Assembly: GCA_963576785.1 (NCBI GenBank) | Contig: OY756140.1 | Span: forward strand, 310,001 to 374,000 | DNA length: 64,000 nucleotides | Source of the DNA: Chlorophyllum brunneum | Taxonomy: Eukaryota; Basidiomycota; Agaricomycetes; Agaricales; Agaricaceae | Direction of reading: 5' to 3' | Shown: positions 48,685-58,481 of the stretch, one piece after another | Position numbering within the stretch: the stretch's first letter is position 1 | How the letters are laid out: every line of letters starts with the position of its first letter | Notes under the pieces: generated by a model | Told to the model about the DNA's origin: nothing | The model's input: only the letters and a program-made list of their open reading frames with translations | The model's database searches: none | Position numbers and translations under genes: made by a program

Positions 48685-50276
48685 CTAGTCCGACTCGTCT
48701 TCATCTTCACTCTCACTCTCATCCTCGTCTGTAACTTCCTCTTCGTCTGCCAAAAAATATTCTAATGGCAACATTTCCTCAAACACATCGAGGTCGATTC
48801 CACCCGAAATTTCAGGGAACAATGCACCCGGATACGTTCCATTCATAAACGCCTGGAAAAACCATCGCACCTTTATTGACCGGCGCGGATCAGAACGAAG
48901 GTCCACGATGGGAAACCAATGTCTATCCTTAAACCTCGCCCATCTTGTTGTACCTATCAGTAATTCAATAAATGCCACTCAGTCAAACACGAAGAAAATC
49001 ACGTACTTGGAAGTGTACATACGGTCAAAGTCGGAATTAACGACCCCCACCGCTGAACAATTTCATATTCTGCATCTAAATCCGCCAACCGGTATTCATA
49101 CGGGAAAAAAAGCAGTGTAATAGCCAGCGTATGCAGACACTCAAACTTCTCCAAGCCTTCTTCAAGAAATAATAGATACGTCTACGTCATCCCGTCAGAA
49201 TTCATGTTGAAACCAAAAAAAAGAGTCACGCACATCAATCGTTTCCTTCTCTACGTACGGACACACACTCGTAATTCTCAGCCTCACCAGTCTCGGCACA
49301 TACATCCCAATCACTCCCAAGAGAGTCGGATTCCATCCCAACACTAGATTATCCATCTCCGTAACTTCCCTCCTCGACTGACTCACACATTTCATCATTT
49401 CCTCCATGTCATCATGTTCAACACTCGGGTCCCAACAAATGTTCAAAATTTGCACCTGACTCCCGGGTATGATGTACGGGATCATACTGCATGATCCAAG
49501 GAATGCCGTCAGTTCGGGCATTTCAATCCGTCTGAAACTTGTTGCCAGTTCCATTGTAGACGGGGAAAACGGAGGGTGTGCAGGATTATATCTCGAGGGT
49601 CCACTAAGAGCTATGTATCTCAAAGTTTTACGGTGTGTATGGAGGAAGGACATAAGTGTGGGTGTGAATGGCATTTTGACTTCGACAAGACGAGGAAAGG
49701 GAACGTTGGTAAGAAGCGACGAGAGGAATCCCATATTCGAAATATGGAGTCCTATGAGGTTGACTGTTTGTCGGAGTGCGGCCAGTGCGAGCTTGTAGAA
49801 GCTAACGAAGAGATCTTGACAAGGGACAACTCTATCCAGTTGAAAGACGCGTTTTAGCGTCGTATATGCGCATTATAATCGTAGTAACGCCGGTGTCAAG
49901 CAGAAAAGCGCGCATATACACCAGAAAAGCACGAGTTTGAGCAAGAGGCGCACACATGGAAAGGGAAAGGAACCGAGGAAACAAGTTTTCTTTCAGCCAC
50001 GAACATGAGAAAGCAAAAAGCAAAGACATACATTATGATCTTCCTCACACAACTCGCCACATCTTGTCTCGCTGCCAACGTCTTGAAACACAGTACCGCA
50101 TTTTTCAAGTTCTCGAGCACGATCGTATCATACAACCGTCTCGTCGCCACGTCCCCAGTTTGCCTCGAAACCAAACAAAGCGCTTTCAACTCGCCCACTG
50201 CTGAATAGCGAACTATTTCATCCACTAACTCGGTCGGAAATTGCGTGAAAATCGGTGCGAGGGTGTATCTTCGCAT
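48685..50276 (-). CDS. F-box protein with leucine-rich-like C-terminal part and acidic tail
   Basis: The N-terminus at 50276 has an F-box (FTQFPTELVDEIVRYSAVGE then LCLVSRQTGDVATRRLYDTI), which would bind Skp1 in an SCF ubiquitin ligase. The first intron runs from a GTATGT donor near 50036 to an ATAG acceptor near 49832, in phase. The second exon carries repeated leucine-rich strands (LIGLHISNMGFLSSLLTNVP, LRYIALSGPSRYNPA, VQILNICWDPS, LRITSVCPYV). A third (LLFLEEGLEKFECLHTLAIT) and a last exon (TRWARFKDRHWFPIVDLR) finish with a strongly acidic Asp/Glu/Ser tail ending at 48685. Such F-box proteins are greatly expanded in Agaricomycetes and their targets are usually unknown. Confidence 0.8.
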
Positions 50277-50419
50277 GGGAGGTGGTGGTCAAGGAGAGGA
50301 AACAAGAGTGAAGTAACAAGCATGCCAGGAACTCTTTAAAGGGGCTTGTTTTCTGTGAATGGATAGACGCCCTTGCATCGCCCTGCCTGAACCTGCCATC
50401 AATCACTTGATAAAGTATT

Positions 50420-52357
50420 CTATACAACGAGGAACTCTTCTGTAGAGATATATGAATCAACAGAAAACACCGCCTCGTCCCCTCCCTCGATATGGGTAAC
50501 AGAAGCAACTTCAATCCCAGCAAGGCACCCCCTTGCCATAAAGTTGACTTCGACGGGGAAGAACGCGCCCGCGTCGTCGCCGCCCACAGTAAAGACCAAA
50601 GAACCAGACTTGCTATCGTCATCCGCAGTAATCACTGGGATCGACCAGGATATCGAGTGTGAAGAGGGGTCGAGCGACCATTCACCCGAATGAGATGAAA
50701 CCGTGGGGTATGAGCCATCACTATCGTTCAGGTTAGTTCGGGGTTGGGTATTCTGAGAAGCTGTTGTCACAACTTACGGAAGGGGGATAGAGATCACGGT
50801 ATCATACAGTGTGATATTCTCGTTCTCTAGCTCATATTCGATGCTGACCTCTACAGTACCATCATTGGATGGTGTTGGCCAACAGTTAACTAAAACCGTG
50901 GGTTAGATAATCAACGATTGCGAGAATGAGGAAGCCTACTGGACAAAGGAACATTACTCTCATCCGTCCCCGCATATCTCCATCTCAACACAGCCAGGCT
51001 CTGATTGACAGGGAAAGAACGAGAGGTATCCTTGAGCGCAACAATCCGTTCCTGTCCCGGACCAAACTTGGCAACATTCGGATGCTGTTTAAACTGCAAG
51101 CTTTTTCCGCCAAAATCCGTCGTGGACGGTGCAAGGGCGATGCGAATTTGAGAGAGTACAGGATCAGCTATCAGGAGGTTCATGTCTCCCTTGAGTTCCA
51201 TAGATTGAACACCCCCATCACGAAGCAACGATAGCGATAATTGCTCTTTGATGACAATATGAACGCTAGATCCCATTTAACTCGTGTCCTATCCTGAAGG
51301 AAAATTAGAACACTTACTTCTCCTTGTCCACCTCAGGTAAACTTCCTCTCTCATCGCTGGTCCTCTGCGGTGTGGACGACTCAGCTACAGCTGGGGTAGT
51401 AGGAGTAGACAATTCTGTAGTAACACCCGTTGAAGCCAACACGTCTCCACCAAGAGCGTCCAGCAATTCCGCCTGCTTCGTCTTTTTCGCACCAAGCTTC
51501 ATGCCACTACCCTTGAACGCAGGTGCGCGGGCAGGTGTACTCGTGGTCGTAGTGTTAACGTGCGAAGGCGTGGAGATAGGTTCAGGTGCCTCGAATCGAG
51601 GAAGTTGCGCATATCCAGTGACACCGCCAACAACGTAGTTGTTGCCACCGCCTCCACTCGCTGCGCGGCGTTGCTGCTCACGACGTTGCATTTCGAGTTG
51701 TTTAGCACGTCTTTTGAGCTCTTCCTTCGCTTCAGCCTCTTTATTCTACGAAGACCAGGAAAATTCAGCGCATGTAGCGCAGGATTGTCGAATAAAGCCA
51801 CATACCCTCGCAATAATGTCTTGAATCTTTTCTTCGTGACTCTCCATCTCCAAGACACTCCTCACCTGCATCAGATTCACATTCTCCTTGTACCCAAGAC
51901 TCACGATCTCATCAAACGCGCCAAGTAACTCGAATGCATTTTTCAAGATCTCTCTTTCGTCTGCACTCCGACATAAATCAGACACGACGCGTGCAAAGAG
52001 ATGGAGAGTATCGATGTCTTGTAAGATATTGGATGCTTTGTTTGTGATGAGTAGGATGTAGAGATCTTCTAGGGGTTGGTAGACATAGCGAACGTCTGAT
52101 GTTTCGACAGAGGTGTGTTGGATGTTTGTAGGGATAAGTTTTGGGAAAGAGGCGAGGAGAGACTCGATACGTGCGCGAGTCATATCCCTGAACTGGCGCG
52201 AAATGACGGCTGTGGATCCATGAATTAGACACTCGCAGACGTGTATTTAGCCCGGTAGATAGCATACGTTTCCCGCCTTTTGTGCATATTGATGCTGCTA
52301 GAACAACCTGGAAATAAATCAGTAATTAGAAGCCTGTGCAACGTTATCGCGTACCAT
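50420..52357 (-). CDS. RET2: Coatomer subunit delta (delta-COP, Ret2/archain)
   Basis: Seven exons on the minus strand (52357-52355, 52307-52268, 52209-51806, 51745-51318, 51265-50940, 50889-50778, 50720-50420) total 1614 nt, 537 aa, the usual family length. The N-terminal longin domain reads MVVLAASICTKGGKPVISRQ then RARIESLLASFPKL and YVYQPLEDLYILLITNKASN. A charged helical linker (NKEAEAKEELKRRAKQLEMQ) and a Ser/Thr-rich hinge lead to a C-terminal mu-homology domain (VHIVIKEQLSLSLLRDGGVQ, ADPVLSQIRIALAPS, PLSINCWPTPSNDGTVEVSI, and so on). It is part of the COPI coat in Golgi-to-ER retrograde transport. The first exon consists only of the ATG start codon. Confidence 0.96.
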
Positions 52358-52727
52358 GTTGGATAAAGTCCAATACTCACTGCAGTGAACTGATAATTGA
52401 AGCCAATTAGTATCGACTGTACGTGTCAATGACCCCCATCAGGGCAGGCACCTTGTACGGCACGTGACCTGATGATGACCCCTTGCTTAGGGGCCCTTTC
52501 CACAACAAGTTCCAAGTCGCCCCCTCTTCATTCGCCTAGTCGGCAATCTCATGGTTCTTGAACGCCTACAACAAGTATTATTGATTGGGCATAAACTCAT
52601 TTCAAAATATAAAGACAAGGCTCCATCCAGTAAATACAAAATTCAGCCCCTCAGGATTAACTAGATTCCCTACCGTACGAGCCATGGGATCTGCTCAACC
52701 TATGTCACTCAAGCAAGAACTTCCGAC
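52358..52727. other. Intergenic between delta-COP and the first 7-TM gene
   Basis: It contains the delta-COP promoter region (upstream of 52357) and the 3' flank of the 7-TM gene. No gene is seen; forward open frames here are shadows of the 7-TM exon. Confidence 0.5.
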
Positions 52728-53911
52728 TCACTGGTATACCATCCTGTCATCTGTTTCGACACTCCTTGTGTATTCCACAACAACCACTGGCTTCGGATTA
52801 AACACTATGGTCGTCAAATCTCCAATATCACGATGGACTTCCGCTCTGTTCTGCCCCGTACGGATGATAATGAGATTGTATGCGATTCCAATCATACTGG
52901 TATTCTGTTGCACAATCAGTATCACAGGTGTCAACTAGAATCCGAGCTCGAGCGCGAAGACTCACGATTGCTCCGAGCATACGAATGGCGAAATCGTCAC
53001 GGCCGAACCAGGAGAAGAAATGCGCGAGGCTGACAGTCAAGTACAGAATACCAGATTCCATAAGAATGCGGACGAGGGACCGTAGTTGTTTCGAGGCGGT
53101 GTCATTTTCGCCTTCCTTTGATGCTGGCCAGAGTCGCCATATCAAAATACCTATAAACAAGTATCAGGGCCTCCGACCGTCTAGCGCTTGGTGGATTTAC
53201 CAGTACAGTAAGCATTTAAGATGATGGTTGAAGCCCAGAATGGGGTAAGCACGATACCAGGCCCAATGTCCATGTTTACTACCGCCCATTGATAAGGGCC
53301 GAAGTCCGGATTGTGGATGTGCACCACTTGGAGAAATAGTTGCAAGACTGTGCAGATGAAACCACCAATCCAGAGGAAAATAGGGAACCATACGACCCCC
53401 ATTCGTTTGCCATAGATGATCCACAGACGATATACCTAAACCGTCATATTCCCAACTTTCTCTCGGCTTACATGAAGATAAACTTACTAGAACAATATCC
53501 GCCAGCAAGGCAATAGAATCAACTAGGGTGCACTATTCAGTACAGGGAACTCCGGGTCAGTTCATTTGTCTTCCTCGGTCAATAATACAAAGGACTGACC
53601 TTGGCGATAGCAACCCAAGGCGGGTCGGCGATCCCGCCTGCCCTCCGTCCTTGCTCCACAAGGCTCATCGTAGCCATAGATGAATATACAACAATCACAA
53701 CGTTGGCAGCCAAGAACAGAACAATCAAATTCGTGATAACGACCATAAACCAACGAATATCTCTCCTCAACTTCCAGCCTTCGTCTGCAAAGATCAACCA
53801 CCGGTTGGCAAAAGAGGCAGCGATGAGGTAGATCCCGAAAAGTATTCCGACCGTAAACGTGATTTCTATGGTTTCAGGAAGCAACAATGGGCGTAAATCA
53901 GTCCCCGCCAT
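52728..53911 (-). CDS. Seven-helix membrane protein, array copy A
   Basis: Exons 53911-53600, 53532-53488, 53435-53201, 53150-52966 and 52904-52728 give 317 aa, all in phase. Hydrophobic segments are ETIEITFTVGILFGIYLIAA, WFMVVITNLIVLFLAANVVI, LVDSIALLADIVLVYRLWII, VVWFPIFLWIGGFICTVLQ, GPGIVLTPFWASTIILNAYC, ILMESGILYLTVSLAHFF and a last weaker one near AYNLIIIR, so about seven helices with an outside N-terminus. The layout (a LLADIVLVYRLW helix, then a FLWIGG helix, a TxILNAYCTGILIWR turn and LVRILMESG) resembles a family of uncharacterised seven-helix proteins that is expanded in Agaricomycetes. No ligand, motif or catalytic site is known. Copies B and C are paralogues with identical exon structure. 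It could be a receptor or a transporter; neither is shown. Confidence 0.88.
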
Positions 53912-54008
53912 GTCTGATAGATGAAAAAGCGAAAGTTCGGAAGGTATCAGGTCTTGTCCGGATTGGCTTGCAAATTTTATGGTGGTCGCTTGGTACCCAC
54001 CACCCTAT

Positions 54009-54019
54009 GGTCCTTTTAT
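54009..54019 (-). promoter_or_regulatory. TATA-like box of 7-TM copy A
   Basis: On the minus strand the site reads ATAAAAGGACC, about 100 bases before the start codon. The same 11-mer lies before copies B and C at similar distances. Confidence 0.6.
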
Positions 54020-54287
54020 TTGGGCATCCAAGTTTGTGGTGCATCAAACCGAGGTATTGATGTGGGAATGTGCCCATATACTTAGAAATTTGGGGTAGAC
54101 CCTCGAATAAGTTCTATGCTCGTCAACAGCGAGCGTTGATAAACGATGCTAGGCAACTCCAGTATTCCTGTGTCGCCACGACCAAGCGGTCTCACAGCGC
54201 CCTAGGCTCCCCCATATGACACTGATATGACACTTGGATGTGAGGACAATTTCCCAACCCCAAACTTAGACCACAACTAACAAACCA

Positions 54288-54305
54288 GAATGATATTCAC
54301 AGCAT
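54288..54305 (+). promoter_or_regulatory. Conserved 18-nt upstream motif, copy A
   Basis: The plus-strand sequence GAATGATATTCACAGCAT lies 377 bases upstream of the start of copy A. It recurs at 336 bases before copy B (two differences) and 366 bases before copy C (identical). It may be a regulatory site or just a well-preserved part of the duplicated promoter. Confidence 0.6.
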
Positions 54306-55010
54306 AATGGATTGATCATCCTTCAAACAATGATACGGGGATCCGAGCCCCAACAAATGTTGCTCTGATGGTCAATGCAGTGTTGTGCAGGTGACTTAGG
54401 TTCGAAGTCGGATGGGCGACTTTGACGACTTGTCGTCGACTTTGATGATGGCACAAAAGCTGATGCCATTATATAATGGCTCCTCTCAGCTAAACAGAGG
54501 CTGCACCTCGCAAATGCCAAATGCGTTCAGCGGCAAATCATCAACCAAAGCTCATGAGCTCAAGCACCTTCCTGCTATCATTGTATTGTGTAAAAATGTC
54601 TCTGGAATTTCAGCTGGTAATGCACAGAAATGTAATTCAGGGCCTGGTTAAGTTTCAGTTGAATACATAGAACCACAACGTAGTCAATTGAAGTCCAATC
54701 TGATTGTCCAAGCAAACCCTATTGATCACCCGAGACTTCAAAGGAAGGCTGAGGAGACATACCCAAACACATCCAACACGAGCAAGGTCAAAAATTTTTG
54801 TAAGAAATGTCTTCACAAAGAATTGGGTCGCCTTCTTCAAGAAGATGAAGATTCGGTTGCAAGGGGTCTATTCACACAGGGACAAATATTGTGCTTGAGT
54901 GTGAGTACTAGTTATACTCCCAATACGGTGAAGATCTAACTGTTGGAGGCTTCTCTGACGGTTGTCGACTGATGTCCAGGGTAACGAGCGGCCCGGGCTG
55001 TTGTGGGATA

Positions 55011-55080
55011 AAGTCGTCTGCTAAGTTGGGTAAAGTCGGTAAAAGTCGTTTTTAATTGTTTACCCGACTAGCAAACGACT
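55011..55080. repeat. Imperfect inverted repeat (hairpin), possible MITE remnant
   Basis: Left arm 55011-55034 and right arm 55059-55080 can pair over about 22 bases with two mismatches and one gap (left: AGTCGTCTGCTAAGTTGGG; right arm reverse-complemented: AGTCGTTTGCTAGTCGGG), with a loop of about 24 nt. The loop and flanks repeat AAAGTCG-like words. It is longer than a terminator hairpin needs to be and lies far from gene ends. Confidence 0.6.
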
Positions 55081-55854
55081 GCCCCCGACTTGCCGGCGAC
55101 CCAACACCGGGTCAATGATCCTTCCTGTTAGCTAACTTACTGTGGATTGGCCTATAGATTACAATGTGCGGGGGCGCTATGTTGTATAGCTGTAAGCCAA
55201 CCCGAGCGGTACCTTGAGGTTATTTTGGATTTGCAATAAACTAGAAAGAGGCATCTGCCAGGACAGTGATCGCCCCATTTGAGATGATTCTTAAGATGGC
55301 GCTCCACTCCACCCGTGTGAGTAGCTCACAATGAAACACACGACCAACGTACAAGAAACACCATCATATCCAACATCAGGTACAACAAAACGCCCACTGA
55401 TTATGTCTGCCCTTCGATCTCCAGCACAACTTCAAGAATGATCAGCCACGAGTATTTTTCCTACGTATTTTGAACCAGCATAGTATGCATCAGTTTTACA
55501 CTCATCAAAATCGGAGTCTCCGCCCCAGCTAAACTTACACACCAAAACCTGACCTTATTTAAGGCGCGATAAGCACACACGGGCTCCGATTTACACTATA
55601 TTTGTCCAACCCGTCTTTGTTCACCCACCTTATTCTCATGATTCGAGATGCTCTTGACAGATATCATAACTCGAACGTACCATACTTAAGAACATAGTAT
55701 GTATCAATCTTTAATGCTTTACTATTTCCACAATATCGTAGCATTCTGTTAGGATTCAACCTCTCGCGACTAAACGGCTTCTTTGTTGCAGATTCTCTGG
55801 GGCCTATATAGCGCTAAAAGCTCAGCTTATATCATTTAATCTAGAATTTTTGGC

Positions 55855-57058
55855 TCACTGATACACCATCTGGTCATCTGTCGTGATACTCCTCGTGCAC
55901 TCCACAGAAATCGCCAACTTCGAGTTAAACACCATGGTAGTCATTTCTCCAGCACTCTTATTCTCCTCGTTTTCCGCCCTACTTCGCGCTGTACGGGTGA
56001 TAACAAGGTTGTGTGCGACGCCAATCACGTTTGTATTCTACAGAAGCACAGTTTATCGCATCGTTGATATTAGTAAAAATTCCGACTCCCAGGAACAAGC
56101 TTAAGTACTCACTATTGATCCGAGCATATGAATGGCAAAATTGTTGGGGCCAAACCAGGCGAAGAAGTGTGCAAGACTGATAAACAGGTACAGAGCACCA
56201 GACTCCATTAGAATGCGAACAAGAAACCGGAGTTGTTTCGAGGTGGTTTTGTTCTCGCCTTCCTTGGCTGCTGTCCAGATTTGCCATATCAAGATACCTG
56301 ACATATAGATTGTGTCAACCTCTGACTGCTTACTTACCAGCGGACTAACCGGTACAGTACGCATTTAATGCGATGGTTGAAGCCCAGAATGGCAGAAGCA
56401 CAATACCTGGCCCAACGTCCATGTTGACCGGTGTCCACTGATAGGGACCAAAGTCGGGGTCGTGGATGTGCACAACTTGGAGGAATATTTGTAAGATTGT
56501 GCAGACGACTCCGCCGACCCAGAGGAAAATTGGGAACCAGACAATTCTCATTCGCTTGGCGTGGACAACCCATAAACGATATACCTAAAATGTCATGTTA
56601 CCGACTTCCGTTCTCTCTTTTGGTGTACACGGACTCAGCCTACCAAAACAATATCCGCCAGCAAAGCAAGAAAATCAGAGACAGTACACTGTTTAGTACA
56701 GAGCGCATTGGGTCAGTCCACCTGTGTCTCTCAGATCATGTGAGAGACTGACCTCGACTACAGCAACCCAAGGTGGGTCGACGATCTCACTTTTCGGACG
56801 ACCTTGTTCCGTGAGGCTCATCGTACCCATAGATGTATAGACAAGTAACCCCATTTTTGTTGTCGACAATGCAGCAATCAGGTTTGTGATGATGACCATA
56901 AACCAATGAATATTCTTCCTCAACCTCCAGCCTTCATCCGCAAAGATCAACCACCGGTTGGCGAAAGAGACGGTGATGAGATAGAATCCAAAAAATATTC
57001 CGACCGTAAATGTGATTGCCACAGTTTCAGAAAGTAAGACTGGAGTAGTCCCCGCCAT
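55855..57058 (-). CDS. Seven-helix membrane protein, array copy B
   Basis: Copy B starts MAGTTPVLLSETVAITFTVG and ends at 55855 with a QMVYQ stop like copy A. Exon 1 is 57058-56753 and exon 2 is the same 45-nt piece as in copy A, at 56688-56644 (CTVSDFLALLADIVL). The third exon begins VYRLWVVHAKRM and holds FPIFLWVGGVVCTILQIFLQ and FGPYQWTPVNMDVGPG; exon 4 begins ILIWQIWTAAKEG with RILMESGALYLFISLAHFFA; the last exon reads GVAHNLVITRTARSRAENEE then TTMVFNSKLA. Helix pattern and splice phases match copies A and C, so it appears intact. Identity to A and C looks high in helices and lower in the tail. Function unknown. Confidence 0.88.
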
Positions 57059-57157
57059 GTCTAGGAATGAAAAGCAGGGTTCGGGAGGTGACAGGTCTTA
57101 TCTGGACTACCTTGCAGAGGCACGACGAGGATGGCCACTGGGTACGTGCCATCTCAT

Positions 57158-57168
57158 GGTCCTTTTAT
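57158..57168 (-). promoter_or_regulatory. TATA-like box of 7-TM copy B
   Basis: ATAAAAGGACC on the minus strand, about 100 bases before the copy B start at 57058. Confidence 0.6.
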
Positions 57169-57393
57169 CTTGACATCTGACTCTATAAAATACCATGTCC
57201 TTATACTTGGGAGATTGGACCCTCAGCCATCCACAGTGGGCATATATATAGTTCTAGTTATGATCTGTACTCACGGCCAATACTACACAACATCCTCTGC
57301 TCCGCAATATGATACCTACTTCGTGGAACGAAGCTGTTGAGGGTGGATGTAAAGACATTCCCCCAGCTGTAATTCTGGACCAGCACCAAACAG

Positions 57394-57411
57394 GAATGAT
57401 ATTCACGGTAT
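57394..57411 (+). promoter_or_regulatory. Conserved 18-nt upstream motif, copy B
   Basis: GAATGATATTCACGGTAT, two changes from the copies upstream of A and C, 336 bases before the start. Confidence 0.55.
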
Positions 57412-58190
57412 GTTGGAGCTGTCCCTGATCATCTTTCGCAATATTAGAAACTTGCTGAGTCCGAACAATCGCAGCTCTGATGGCCAGTAATTCTTACCAG
57501 CGAAATCGCCACGAGGTCGGGTTGCAGGGTGGCAGCACCGTGTGTGGGGGGTTCGGCTTGGTTGCGTCGCTGCACCTTTGTCTATTCTGGACTCAAAATA
57601 AACTAGTATGTACGCCAACCCACGGCAGCAGTTTGCTGATTGTTTGGAACAATTCTCGGGATGATTTTCATGAATTTCATCACTCGTGCTGCGAAATCCC
57701 CATATTATCAATACCTTCACTAACACCAGTGAATAGCATCCCCCTCCAGCACTAAATCAGAAGTATTTTTCTAATATATTCCGATCTGGCATCATGCATC
57801 AATATGCCATGATCAGTGTTCATCAAGTTTCCATTCATCACAGCAGCCGCGGAATATCAGAATCTCTGCCCTAAATCATAAACTCACATACTTAGATATC
57901 ATAATATCAAACTCATCAGGTTCACTTTGCTTATGATACAATAAGCGTAGATGGCAGGCTCCAGTTTCCTCTGACTGCAAGATGTTCCCTTCTTTCACTC
58001 CTCTCATTTAAAACCTCATCGTTTCAGGATACCCTTTACAAGTATCATAGCTAACAATTCGGCCACATGCTGTAGCTAAGCAGACTCTTTGTGGTAGGAC
58101 TCCTGGGATCTAGATGAAAAACTCGGCTTAGATTCTTCAAGTCAAGTGCTGTTGGCTCACTGGTACATTATCTAGTCATTTGTTGCAATA

Positions 58191-58481
58191 CTACTTGGTG
58201 TCCACACAAATCGCTGGCTTCGGATTAAGAATCGTCATTTTCCTAGTCCTGTGACGGACCTCCTCGCTATCGGCCCTGTCCTGCGAGGTGCGGACAATAA
58301 TAGGTTGTATGCGACATGAATCACGATCATATTCTGCGATCACTGCACAACCGATGGCGAAACCATCATGGCCGAACCAGGCAAAGAAGCGTGCCGGATT
58401 GATATGCATGTGCTTTCGATCCTTGTGGGCCTGCCCTTGTTTACCTTTTCCAGGGCGGATAGCACCCCTGAATTTGTCCAC
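58191..58481 (-). pseudogene. Degenerate 7-TM array copy (C-terminal relic)
   Basis: The minus-strand reading has ARFFAWFGHDGFAIG, corresponding to the AHFFAWFGPNNFAIH segment of the intact copies, followed by RIQPIIVRTSQDRADSEEV and TILNPKPAICVDTK, corresponding to the exon-5 tail (HNLIIIRTAQNRAEGEE, then FNSKPVL). The earlier exons are absent and the intervening intron has lost its signals. It shows that the array once had at least four members. Confidence 0.75.

Larger units (their letters stand above)
53912..55854. other. Spacer between 7-TM copies A and B
   Basis: It holds the promoter elements of copy A and a hairpin at 55011-55080. Short open frames here have no family resemblance. 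No degenerate 7-TM exon was seen in it. Confidence 0.5.

Noticed and set aside
51560..51928. Plus-strand open frame of 122 codons in delta-COP
   Set aside because: Lies opposite conserved delta-COP exons; no independent support.
55883..56104. Plus-strand frames over the last exons of the 7-TM genes (also 52585-52938 and 61501-61812)
   Set aside because: They recur at the same relative place in each paralogue but only as antisense shadows; coding conservation follows the minus strand with proper splice sites.
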